Notes under the pieces: generated by a model
The model's database searches: none
What the model was told of the DNA's origin: nothing
What the model saw: only the letters and a program-made list of their open reading frames with translations
Assembly: GCF_003590095.1 (NCBI RefSeq)
Contig: NC_039483.1
Span: 13,392,001 to 13,456,000 of the forward strand
DNA length: 64,000 nt
Direction of reading: 5' to 3'
Origin: Trichoplusia ni
Lineage: Eukaryota > Arthropoda > Insecta > Lepidoptera > Noctuidae
Made by a program: the position numbers and the translations under genes
Shown here: piece after piece, positions 49,901-63,600 of the stretch
Numbering within the stretch: the first letter of the stretch is position 1
How the letters are laid out: every line of letters starts with the position of its first letter

Positions 49901-51489
49901 GTTGAACAATTTAACCCAATTTGTTGCTATAAGTCCAATATTGTGTGAAGCCTTTGAACGGGATTAATACTTCCATGCTCAAGTAAACTTCATTCAATAA
50001 GAAATCATTCAACAGCGAACGAAGAAGAACGTGAACTATTCTCCTTTCCCACATCCTACATGTGGATGTTTACTCTGTGCCGCGGTGAACAAGATAAAAT
50101 ACTTCGACCGACTTCGTAAACAGATTTTGTTCCGAGACGTTGTTTCTTAATTACAAATTCCAACGTAGCGGACAAGATTCTCAGACAGTCGAGACCCGCA
50201 TCCGAGCATCCCAATACACAAGTTTGAGGGTAACTGCTTAATTAAATCATCAATATAGGAGTCTCAAGGGAACCACAGTCCTTGCCTCTGTGATGTATTG
50301 CTCACTTCGTGTTTGGTTCTTCCTACGTATAATGCGTGGGTTCTTCAGTTTCCTTTTATAACCATTGTTGAGATTTTTCCCAAAATACTACCACTTGAAA
50401 TAGAGCCGTACACTCGTAAATTCTGGCATTATTTTTTAGCCTTTTGCTTTTAATATAAATCGCATTGCGTAAATTGTAACTCTTAATCAGGAAATTTAAA
50501 TGAAATGTATTAAATATTTTGAGTATAGTTCCAAACAGATAAACCAAGCCTAAATTAAATTCCAAACAGAATCCGATTAGATTCATTCATCAAAGTATTA
50601 TCTAAATCGCAATTTAAATTGGAAACTGAAGAATAAAAAAAGGATTAAACTATCAACAAACAGGTCGCTGAAATGGCGAAACAAACGTTTAATTTTATGT
50701 GGACTGGAGGCTATAACAACGTTTTCTTGGGTAGATTATCCTGGATTTGGTCTGGATAAGTGGGATCTAACGTAATTTCATTTGATCCCATCCTGTCGAT
50801 ATTCTCAGCCCTGGGGGAGTTCCAATAATACCTGTTAATTGGAAACTAGTCCCTCTAGAGGTTTGTCCCTGGTATCAGTCATTATTTACAGTAATTTGTG
50901 CAAAAACTTCTTGATACTTACATTTATGCTAGTTGGTTCAGGAACTGCGATCGGTTTGGTTTTTGGTCAGGTTTAAAAATATTTTTAATTACATTATTGG
51001 AAATGGATGAAATTCAAAGAAAACACAAAGAGCCTATTGTATATACACATATTTTATTTAGAAAAAAGAAATTAATTATCGTCTTGAACCAACCTGAAAA
51101 CGAAAAAAATTATATTATTAGATGTTTCTCTTAAAATGAAATGGATAAAAAAGAAAGCAATTGTTAATATTATAATGTTAAACAAAAACAAAGAAAATCT
51201 CATTTTCTTATGCAGTTAGGCAACAACAAGCAAAAATGGTTAGCATTAGAAGCGAAAATAACCTTATCTTTAATTATCAAGTAAAATTCCGATTGTTAGT
51301 TTAAACAGAAAAACCTGAACATAACGGTAATTTAAAGGCAAAGACAAACTGAAAGAGGAGAAATACTAAAGGAATCAGAGAAACAGCAAAAGTGTTTTGT
51401 GTTTCAGTGTTTTTGAAATGGTCAATTTAATATTTACGTCATTGGGCTTAGGGTCCAAAATGCTACAATTTGTTAAGACTTTTTGGCAG
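46940..51489. other. Intergenic DNA between the gap and the minus-strand TIL-serpin gene
   Basis: No exon with serpin, TIL or other recognisable character was found on either strand. The stretch holds a perfect 15-bp hairpin (48990-49022). Its right end should include the 3' UTR of the minus-strand gene, but I see no clear AATAAA just after the stop at 51490. Confidence 0.4.
48990..49022. repeat. Perfect hairpin, 15-bp arms, 3-base loop
   Basis: CCTCATTCTAGCTGT (48990-49004) and ACAGCTAGAATGAGG (49008-49022) are exact complements around TTT. No T-run follows, and there is no known role. Confidence 0.85.
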
Positions 51490-51629
51490 TCAAACATTGG
51501 CACCGACAAAAGTTCCGCCGAAAACGATGATGCTTTTATGTAGCATATAATATAAAAACGGTTGGTTTGCATTGAATTCTGTAGCAGGTAGTTCACCCAT
51601 AGGGGCAAATCTCATCAATGTGACAACTT
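51490..51629 (-). CDS. Alternative terminal serpin exon T1 (P1 Arg predicted)
   Basis: The acceptor TTTTACAG precedes AAGTTGTCAC; phase 1 joins the hinge exon (ACA G). It encodes EVVTLMRFAPMGELPATE, then the conserved FNANQPFLYYML, and ends FVGANV-TGA. Counting from the hinge (E = P17) puts Arg at P1 and Phe at P1', pointing to a trypsin-like target. It is the most distal of the five. Confidence 0.75.
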
Positions 51630-54600
51630 CTGTAAAAGTTAAAAATATTGACATTGTAGTAAGCGATTGTAATTTTTTTTTCTTTATTGGAATAGGGAAA
51701 CTTTTGTCTTTTATTAGGGTAGTGCAGTTGTTGATGATTTACAGTGTTTAGATTTTATAGGCAAATATGCTATGCACTGTCCTTAGGCGCTTAATTTGCC
51801 TAAGCAACTACCCACTACATGAGCAAGTTACGGACATTGACAACCAATCCATCACCACATATGAAGCAATTTGATAAAAAACAACACACATAGGTAATCA
51901 GTCTATTTAAATATTACCGAAAATTAAGTCAATATGTATCTTTTACGAGCACCTACAAATGCTCCACAAAATAAAAAAGAATCGTTTAATATTATGTAAA
52001 ACATGTAGGGATGATCAGCATAGAATATATAAATCTTTGGAGGTTCCAGCATAAAAGAAATTGCAGCAAATTCAACAATAGCTGAAAATTCATTGCATAT
52101 TAATTTAAGAATTGTTTGTGTATAAAAGTTTCTTGAAACCAAAAAGGCTTTAACCCTAACTCATAGTTCTATTAAATGAAGGAAATTTGATAATTTTAAT
52201 GATTTAAAACAGGCTCATTTTCATATCGAACTGTTCAATTCACAACTCATGATTAAGTACTCCGGATGATTTTGAAACTAGTCGATCAGTCCTAGAAGAT
52301 CGGCGTGACAAAACCGTTATTAAATAAATAAGAAATATGTTGAATTTGGCTATTTAAATTGTTGCGTTAAATGCACCCCATCACCGTGACTCAAGCAGAA
52401 CCAAGATTAAGAAACACAAAGGTATCATGATGAATGTAGGTTCAGTTCACCTTTATTTAGAGGCTGCTCCTACAAATGATCCGCAGAACAAGGGTACTTC
52501 GTGATACATTAAATAGAATGCGTAAGGCCGATTAGCATAAAATATAACGGGTTTTGGAGGAGGTAACATTGCTGATGTAACGCCAAAAATAATTGCTGAA
52601 ATGTAAAAGATTACAGAGTAAAGCATATGTACTGAAGAACCTTAGCAAAAAGAAAAAACATATTGAAATAATTGTAATTTCTTTCTTTAAAGCAGATAAA
52701 AAAAAAACTGAAAAAGCATGTCTGGTAACCTAAGAACATATATCTGGGAAAGAGGTAAAAATCTAAGCAATAGTCAAAATATCAACGATTGTAAAGTGCC
52801 CCAATTGAGTTACTTAAAAGTTACCAAACAAGGACAAAAAATTACGCGTTTCACCTCATTTAACAAAGGCACCGCGGAAGAACAATTCTTTTGAATATAA
52901 TGTAAAATACGAACGGACGATTAGCATTGAAAACCACAACTTTAAGGAAATTCAAAGACCTATTCTGTTTAAAACGACACGAGTACTTAACTGTATAAAT
53001 AAACGAGTTTATTTAAGAACTTATGACAATAAGCAACATAGACTTTAAAGATTTTTCTCGTTGAATGCCCATTTTTGTACCTCTTAGATACAATCTAAAT
53101 ATACTTTTCAACTAACGATGAGTCTAAACTCGCTCAAGATTAAGGAGTTGCTCAATATGCTATAATTCTGATAGGTAAGACATTACGTGTTTTGATCAAA
53201 ATAATCAAATTAAAACCAGGAAGAGGAAACTAGGAAAAAGGGAAAATTGGGTTGCAATACCCGAAGGATGAAATGTAATGAATACCACCACTCGATAAGT
53301 TAAATCCATCACCAATAACCAAACACACGAACATAAGAATTTTGAAAAGCTTTATTTAGTTGTAAATTCACCTTATTTAACAAAATATCCACAGAATAAA
53401 ACTGTGTCTTCAAACATGATGTAGAATATGTAAGGACGGTTGGCGTTGAATACTGCAGTTGGCAAAGGCTTAAGAGATCTTGTGTTTATAACGACAGCTG
53501 AAAATACATTTACCTTAATGAGTATCTTATGGAATTCACTCAAAAACAAAAGATGGCCCAAATAGATATATATGGCTAAAGATGATGAACATACCCGTAA
53601 GTACCAAGAAGAACAAAATGACTAACAATTAGGACAAAAGGAATTCAACATTCTTCAGTTTCTGCCTCTTGTGTTTAACCAGACCTAACATTTCTTATTT
53701 GCAGGACTTTTTTGTGGTAGTATTGTTTAAAATTTATTGAAAAATATTGAAATTGAAATTTGTTTGCCTCTTATTCATGCTATTTATTGCAATTATTATT
53801 ATCTAGTTAGACATACCTGTAGCGGCTGCAGCTTCAGATCCTATTTCATTAAATGATAAATATGCTTGCTGTATAGCTGCAGATACATAAATATCTTCTT
53901 TCTTTTCCAATATACCATCGAAGTCCTTATTATTTGGATCGAACATAGCTGTTACATTGTCCTGAAAGCAAAATATATTTGAGTATTTTTTTTGTTCCTT
54001 TTTCTAAGTTTTTTTCATAAGTCTTTTATTATGATACCAAGTCCGACACTATTACTTTCGAAATCCCCATGATAGAAAAAATAACCTAAAAATATATATT
54101 TTTTTCTAGTAAGTAGCTCGATTAGAAATTAATTCACTCACCTTTTGAAGCATTTCAGCAATATTCATTTCTGTTTTTATTAACATTTTCGGAATGCTAA
54201 CTTCAACTTCTTGTCTTTGAAGATTTTTAATCATGTTATTAAACTCTTTAGGGTTCTGTAGAGTCTTAATTGTGTTTAATAAGCCATCCCTCTTCCTTGG
54301 AAGAACAACTATGCAACTGAATGCATTTCCTTTGTATCGCAATTTTATTGCCTGCAAAAAAATAACCCTGTAAATGTCTTAGTTATAGTCTTTTTTAGCC
54401 ATCGTTTTTGCTTGCTCAACTTTATTCATTTATAGTATACGAGTTGATTCCTAAGAGTAGATGATAAAAAAAGTAAAAAATACAAACATTTTGTACATCA
54501 AGCTACCTAATTTATATCTTTAGCTATCTATGAAATCGGAAAAAAATGGTTTAATATTTAGCAAGTCCATCGCGGTTTTAATATGACACCAATTATTATT

Positions 54601-57600
54601 TTATTCATCATGTCACCGTATGAAGGAGAATATAATATATACCTATCTTTTTTCATTTCATACAAACCTGATACTGGTCGTTTTCGGTGTAGTCGAATCG
54701 GTTCTTTTGGTACATCATTTCTACGGTCACCGTTTCGCCATTGCTTTTGTAAAACTCTTTCTTTTCAGTATTGTTTGGATTAAACTGATATACCCAGTTA
54801 CCCTGAAATAGAGCAAAGAAATAATTTATTCTCTACATATTTTATTGATCACCCAAGTTTTTGATATCTTTTTCAATATTGTTCTCTTTAGAAGTATTGA
54901 TATTTAGTTTTTAAGCCATTCCTGCAATGCTGAAATACTGAGTAGTATTAATAGTAAAATATATCAATTTCTCACCATGAAATAAATTGCATTGACGAAA
55001 ACCAGTCGGGTGTCATCACTAAACATGTCTGGTTTCACCAAGTCTTGAATCTTACCATTTGTATTATCGTCAACCTGGAAGTACAAATTTTATTTCTATT
55101 GTATTCTTTCATAATTAATTTCTTCTTTTTCTTCTAATACAGCAATATTTCCTTTATCATCAGTTAAAAATATAATACATACCCATTTATTTATAATTTT
55201 GGCAGCCTCATCAGCTAAGTCGAAATTAAGATTTTCTCCAGTAGACTTGAATATTTTCTTGGACTCTTGTTTGAAATAATCACTCAAAGGATAATCCTTA
55301 TTAGCGTAATATTTTGAAACTGCCGTAAATTCCACATTACTTTGGTTTTGATAGCTCTTGATTAATGCAGGGAAAACAGCGCGAATCTATAAACGAAAAT
55401 AAGTTCGATATTGATCACATAGTTCTACAAGGAATAAAAAGAGGTATGAATAAAGAAAATAAAATGAAACAGTTCAATAAAGCTTAATCACCATTCCTGA
55501 TCATGGGAAAATAATTATCGTATACATAATATAAAAGGTATAGTACGTCTGATGGACATGAGATCCATATCAAATAAACTGGTAAGACTGCAATAGGCAA
55601 CGTAGTTAAGAAAAGTATCCCTTAAAAGCTTCGCAGCTAGTTACCTCATCCTTATTTTGCAAGTTGATGAATTTCAGAAGCTGTTCCAATACTAATCCTG
55701 TTGTGAAAAGAGCTAGTTGGGCCAAAGCTATGACAACAGATGTTCCTGATAATATTATGTTGTCGTTTGGCGAGCTTGTTGCTAATTGCTGAAAAGAAAT
55801 TGTTATTAGTAAATAAAATATACAATAATATATAATACCTAGTTACTGGGATACCGTGGAGCCAATAAATTTGACTACAAAAAACAACAGCATTAGTCCA
55901 TGATGCCCCACAGCTGGGCACAGGCATCCTCCCATATATAGAAGTTTTGTGCATTAATAAACAAGCTAGTTCGAATTTGACCTTGCCTAAAACCATATAC
56001 TTTGTAAATCTGTTCAAGTTAAGCCGTTCTTAAGGTTACTTAAAACGATGATGTCAAGGACAATGGTAGGACACATAAAGTAAAAGTAGATAATTATGTC
56101 ATCATACTTAAAATTAGAAGATAGTTATTTTTCCTCACCATGAAATCAATACTTACATATAAAAATTCTCCGGCTACTATAATAGCTCCGTTGTTCAGCC
56201 TTTCTGTGGCTTCAGTTTTATTTACTGGTGTTTGTGGACTAGTCATGTTGGATGCACCTGAAGATATAAGGTTTTATTGTAGCTTGTATTATTATTAATC
56301 ATTATTAAGTTGATTGAGGTCTATATTAATGGACTTCTATTCGATCTAGTAGATTTCGTGTGCACTTTTTTCCAAAAGAATCAAAAATAGTACAGAATAC
56401 TATGGACCATGGTGTTACATTTCAAAACATGTATTCTGGGTGAACGTTGTATGGAAGTTTTTTGGATACTCTTATGTAACTAATAATGAAGTACAACAAT
56501 TAAATAAGTACTTGTACAGAAACACAGTGTTAATATCACAGCCGTCAATAAACTTCGAGGGTCTGAAGTAGTCATTTTTAATTTAAATACATTAAAAGAA
56601 ACAATTGATTCACTTTTTGAAGGGCATTCGTCTTTTCTTTAAGGCGATGCCAAAGCCACTAAATTATTCACACTCATAAATGAAGTTGTTGTTATTATAG
56701 CGTAACATTATCTGAATGCTTCAGATAAACTATACTGGTTTTAGTAGCTCTCAATGTTAAGGAAATGGTTCCGTACAGAAAGTGGTCGAGTGGAGCCAAG
56801 GATTGTCTGTCTGTCTAATTGTCTGCGTGTGACATCATAACTGTCGAACGGATTGAGCGATTTTAATGTAGTCTTATCTTGTCTTTTGTTGAAGATAAAT
56901 TATGTACGAGTGGCATATGACATGTATGTTTTTAATCGTTATAACCATTCAAATGTTGTGAAGGGTGAAAGTGGGAAAGAATAACCGTCTGTCTACAAAT
57001 ATACTCGAGGGGACTCAAATGAAAGCGAACTGAAATAAAATATGGATACATAATCAAGAGTTCTTAGCTTCGTCTGATGATAAATTTTGACCTTCGGGAA
57101 ATGGGACATGGAAATCCGATTGTCAAGGGAGAGCATCAATAACTAAGTACATCTGTCTTTGAAATTCCGCTGAAAATGATTCGAGTTTTTTTTTTAATTT
57201 TTGCACATGATATTTTTTATGTACTTAGATAAAGAAACTATCATTTTATTATATGTTTTAAATCTCAAAGTCCTTAATAAATGAAATCGCACTCGATATA
57301 TAGACAATATTTAACGACTTCATTATTTAATATTGAACCCTAAAATGTCTTTTATTCCTTTGCAGTAGCTTGTTAAGGCAAATGGTTTCGATTATGTAGG
57401 TACCACGATTTGTGTGTAAATCAACTGTTTTTAATGTGTTTAGCTGCATAAAGTTTATATACGTATGTGAGACCGTAAATACACGTAATGATTATTATTG
57501 CGCTGGCTATTGATAAGCAAACCTGACATTTTAACTTGATGGATTATTTATTTGTTTATTTCGATGAAAAACAAAGTACGCAAACAGAAATCTAAAATAT

Positions 57601-60600
57601 TTTTTTAAGAATACACTTAGATAATAATTGTTTATATGATTCTGTCATGATGAATTTGCGGTCCATAGTGTCTTTTTGAAGCTAAATGTACATTCCTAAT
57701 AATTTCTTCAAAAGTTTCTACTTTTCGGTGCTCTAGGGGTTTCGGCTCTCTTCGGTGGACTAAAATACTGGAATTTGTAATCGTCAAAACGCAACTAATA
57801 AGCATCGTAATCAGTGGTCGAACCTACACTACGCGAAAAGAAGAATGTTCACAATAGTAACAGATATGATCTGGCACTATTGCTATTATAGACGCTTTTA
57901 ATACAAAGCCATAAGATTGCTGGTAGACTTCAATATATTATAATTTGAGAATAATACCCATCCTTTATCTGTATAATTTATTTTGAAAAAATATCTTTAA
58001 ACATTTTACAACAACTAATAAGTAAGGGATTAATTAAGAAAATTATTGAACTTAATACTGCAAAGAAGACTTCTGTTTTATACACAAATTGAGGTATCTA
58101 AATAAAACCTGATTAAAACAGTATCCTTTTCTCAAACTGCTTAAGCCCAAGATTTATTATGGAGTCCTTAGTCGCTTCTACTATATTAATTTGATCAAAG
58201 GTAAGCTTAGCCCTTCAGAAATAAATAGAAAAGGCTCCCAAGATTATCAACGTCGTTTTGAATACAAGTTTGGATTAAATACGATTCTAATTTAGTCCAT
58301 AGATGTCGTTCAATTCTTCTAATTTATATTTTAGTGAAGATTTTGAAACAGACTAAAGACGATACAATCTTTTTATGTCCGGGTACTTAGAAGTTCCTTT
58401 GATTGATTTTAATGAAAAGAGGATTTTATGTTTAATAGTTTGTTTTTATCATTATACGACTTTAATTTGCAGTCAAACTTTTTCTTTTGTATATTACAAA
58501 GCAAGTAGGTAGCATAAACGTGGTCAAAATGTTTGAGACAGTCGATCCATCTCTCTCAAGTTTACGAGGGTTTACAACTATTCCATTCTATGATAATAAT
58601 AACTTTTGTAAGGCAAATTTAGAATTATTGAAGACTGATTTATTCACACGTATTTATAGGGCCGATCGCCCAATAACATTTTTGTCGAATAATTGTTATG
58701 TTATTTTTCGTTTACTACTCACCACATTCTTCACGGGTTACACAAGCTCCTGAATTGTTTCTATAGTAGCCTTTATCGCAGACACAGTCGGGATTGCAAG
58801 GAGGCTTTTCTCCAGCTATAGGACAAGCGTACATCTTGTTGAGACCATCGCACGTTCGCGGTGGGCATGTTGACGGACAAGGGTCGAAAACTTCATGAGA
58901 TTTGTCACATATTTCTGTGAAAAGTAATTTGTGAATGGTAGAGTAGATTTTCAAGGAATTAATTGTACATAAGCAAAGTGCATAGTGCAAATGTTTCGGA
59001 GAACCTTCCGCAGATGTTTAGCATACACGAAAGTTTCTCTGAATAACTCGGGAACAATGCTGTAAAAACTGTTGGTTTAACATTTTCAAGGAAGACCTAA
59101 AGATATATTGTTTATAGCTCATATAGGTAACCTCCTTGTTTTAATTTGAAGTGAAAAGTGAAGAGCAAATGTTTGTGCAACTGTGTTTGTGCTAAGTTTA
59201 TGAACTAGGAATGTAATCTTACTTTTATCTGTATAATAATGACCAATACCTTGAAAATGAAATGAATAATTTTATTAAATTTATGTTACAATCGTCCCTT
59301 CATCATGCCAACTTACTTCTACATTGATTTTCGGGAACACAAATATCAAATTCGTTCCTCAAAAATCCTTTAACACAAACGCAGTCTCCAATACATTCAA
59401 CAATTTCTTTGGCCGCAGTTGGGTCGACAACTTCAAAACATTTTCTCTGATTGCATCCCATATTAGAACATTTATCATAAAACTCATTCTCTTTACAAAC
59501 GGGGACTGTGAAAGTAACCACAAAACAGAATAAGTACCGTAAATTAAATTAATTTTTTAAATATTTTTTGTGTACCATAATGTTTATAACATTAGATTCT
59601 ATTTTGGGCATAGGGCATAAAATCATCAATCGGGCTACAAGTATAAAAACCTCTTTAGAAGACAGGTAATCTTCTAATCAGAAACCGAAAATGTTTGAAT
59701 GAATCCTATGGACGTAGTTGCTTTTTGAACCTTTTAAAATTTCCCCGGTTTCTTGTTGGCGAAATAATTAAACTCACTTGGACATTGATCGATCGGTACA
59801 CAATTTCTATTTGCGTCAATCAAATACCCATCCCTAAAGATACATCATTGTATACATTTACACGAATATATGTTAGGTTTCCTTATACTGATTATTTTTT
59901 CTTTTGATTTCCACCATTTGTGCAACTACTGAAAATTTCGTCTTTTCCACAAATTGATGCTGTGAAAAGGAATTATTTTGAAGCTTGAAAGTTGCTTCCC
60001 AGAATGAAAGTTATTCTGCAGAACATTTTTTTTTCCGAAACATTACTAAAGTACCATTTTCTTCTTTCCATTCAAGTATATTTAAAAACAATACTTACTG
60101 CAGTCTTTAGGTAAAACACATTTCTTGATACTATCATCATAAACGTAATTTTGTTTGCAGTCACAAGCGTCTAGAATGCAGATGGCTGGGCATGCGACCG
60201 GTCCTTGATTGTAATCAGTACACCTTCTTCCACAATACGTGCCACATCCTTCAACAGCGTTGGGATCCCCACGACAAGACACTTGAGGGAAAACATTTTA
60301 ATTAGCTAAGTTCGATCCAAGTGTTTTACTTTTAATAACAATTGTAATGATACGAAGCATGTTTTGACCGTTGACTAACCGGTAAAAGGGTTCGAAATCC
60401 AGCCGGCAACAACGTTCGTATTAAAAAGTATTTAATTCAATCACTAGCCAAAAATACTTTGAGAGAAGGAAAGGATCGTAAGGAAGGAGGAGAACCAGCA
60501 CACCTGAGTATCTTAAAACACGTCAGAGGCTTAAATTCTGACACCAGGTTGTACATCAACTAAAGGAAAAAATAATACTTCAGATAATAATAATTAATAT

Positions 60601-63600
60601 TTTAGTCAAATTTACCTCCACATTGTGCTATAGGTATACATATGTTATTATCATCCCTTGCGTATCCTTCATCGCAGTAACATTTGGGATTACATTTCTT
60701 ACTTTTAATCGGACAGTTTGTTTGATTCTGCTTACTAAGAGTAGCACATGCATTGTCACAAGCACTACCACAAGCAAAGTGCTCATTGGGACCAGTACAT
60801 TTTACTGAAACAAAATATATAAGAAATAAATAATACAAGGGGAAAATTTTTAACCTCAAAAAAGTCTTGAATCTGCGATTAATGGTTAAATGGCAATGAT
60901 GCCAACAATACGTAAGAAAAAACAAAAGTAATGCCTGTCTGTAGTCGTAGGTTCTAGAACGGTCTGGGGCTTATTTTTTTCCAGTGTTTTATGTATTTTT
61001 TTTTAATGGTATATAATTATAACTTGGTTTAGAAATTTGGAAGTAGGATTCAAAGAAAATTAAACAGCATCCAAATACATTAATGTTTTTTTTAGCATTA
61101 ATCATTTTTCACATACCTAATTATTTCCTATGAATGTTCAAAAAGCAAGAATAGTTGAGATTAATTACCTGGACATTGTTCAATAGGCACACATATTTGT
61201 TTATCATTCCTAGCGTACCCTTCGTTACAGTAACACATAGGGTTACATTTGATATTTCTAATAGGGCAGTTCGTCTGGTTTTGTTTATCTAAAGTTTCAC
61301 AAACATTGTCACAAGCTCCACCGCATGCGAAATATTCGTTAGGTCCCGTGCATTTTACTGTAAAATCACAATTGTTGATTTTTTTGAACGTTTGTTGTTA
61401 TTTCATTTGTTTTATGGTTGAGTATTTGTTTTTTATAACGGTGCCGATTTCTTTTTCATTTCATTATTGTGGATGACGATTCCATTGTGGTGATGCATGA
61501 TAATTAAAACGTCGGAATTTATTAAGAAGACATTATTTAAGATTAATTTAAAATGTTCTTATAGTATAGGATATTATCCACATTTGAACAACTTACAACA
61601 ATCAGTTTTCGAGATACATTCACCGACTGAATTTCTGAAGAATCCTTCCTTGCATCGACAAGCGCTTTGGCATATTTTACTCCCATTAATTATAGTTGCT
61701 GGGCAAAAGTACGTTTTGTTCAGACTGTCACAAGTTTGTGGAGGACATATAGGAGGGCAAGGGTCATAATACTCGTTTGCTTTTTGACATATACCTGAAA
61801 ATTCTCATTTACTTAAGTGTTGTGTGTATGTGTCATCTAGAAATATAGTAAAGGTATCTAAATTACCAGGGCATTGGTTTTCAGGTACACAAGTTCCGTT
61901 TTCGGCTCGTAAGTATCCCGTTTGGCAGACACATCCTCCATTACATTTGATGGGATCTATACACACTTTGGGCTTTCCAAATTGGGAGCAGTTTCTCTTT
62001 TGACATCCCCCATTTGCACATGAATCGTATACTTCGTTGTTTCCACATACTGGTGCTAGAAATAACGTTTATTAGTTCACAAGTCCCTTATTTCACTCCA
62101 AACAGCTTTATACAAATTTAAGTTTTCACAAATACTTACTGCAATCTTTAGGCAGGACACATTTCTTTAAATTGTCATCAAACACAAAGCCGTCTTTGCA
62201 GTCACAACCATCTACTTTACATATTAGAGGGCATATAGCCGGCCCCTTATTATAGTTAGAGCAACGTCTACCGCAGTTCACACCACACCCTGGTTTTGCG
62301 TTCGGGTCTCCTCCACACGCAACTGCAATTTAAAAAAAAGGTTTAATATGGGCACATAATTTCAGAGCTTAAAAGTACCAAAATTCCTCATTTTAGATAG
62401 AGTTCAGCTCTTTTAAAGATAAGAAAGTACCTGAGCATTTGTCTATAGGTACACAAATGTTCTTATCGTCCCTGGCATACCCTTCCTCACAGTAGCACAT
62501 GGGGTTGCACTTGATGTTCACGATGGGACAATTCGTCTGATTTTGTTGGCTAAGAGTAGCACAAACATTGTCGCACGCACCGCCACAAGAGAAGTACTCG
62601 TTTGGACCCGTACATTTCACTAAAAAATATTATTGCAAAACATATAAATAAAATTTGCTCGAATGTCAATTGGACTCGCGACTCTGAGGATTCCATAACA
62701 TCAACATAAATATTAAAAACTAATTTATTATCGTGTCGACGTCGATTTTATTTTTTAAGAAATGGGACTGCATACCGTAATTACATCATGGGGGTTTTGG
62801 ATTATTCTTTAAGTAAGGAACCTTATAAGAGACACCAGTTGATAAAACTATACATAATAATTTACCTTGACGGTGCTTTTACTTACAGCAGTCGTCTCCT
62901 GCAATACAGTCCCCGATTTTGTTCCTGAAGTATCCCTTATTACATCGGCAGGCTCCCTTACAGACAGCTGTAGTTACGGGACAACGGTACACTTTGCCGA
63001 TGCTCTCACAAGTCTGCGGGGGACAGGTTGGCGCACACGAGTCGTAGTATTCGTTCTGCTTATTGCATTCTAGAAAACATTTAGTAAGTTAAGAATTTCA
63101 TGTTTTGGAAGAGCAACTCGGTTAAGTTCTCGTAGTTTTTCTTTCTTTTCAATTGAAACAAATCACTTTCAATTTTTGAGTATTTGACCTCTTTTCGAAT
63201 TTTGACAGATCAGTTTCATCTTTTTTTCAAATTAGTCAAAAAGTTTGACTTTTAAGCAAATATTAAAAGAAGACACTTACGGTTACATTGATCCTGGGGT
63301 ACGCATACACCGTCATCTCTTCGTAAATATCCCTCCTTACAAAGACATCCCTTTTTGCAATTTTTAGTATCCATTTTTATGCAGGGTATTGGTTTGCCGA
63401 CTTGAGAACAATTTTTGGCTTGACAACCGCCGTTAATACATTCAGAAAAAACTTCGTCTGGCCCGCATGTTGGTGCTAAAAACACGAATATTGAGTAATA
63501 CTTTAAAAAAATTTTTGAAATCCGAGGCCTCTTGAATTAATTTTATTTCTAAAATAAACTTACAACACTCTTTTGGAGGTACACATTTTCCAATATTTTC

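Noticed and set aside
58640..58722. Plus-strand reading IYRADRPITFL, resembling a serpin s4B strand
   Set aside because: The match is about ten residues. No hinge, acceptor or normal C terminus surrounds it, and it lies antisense inside an intron. Probably chance, at most a very old inverted relic.
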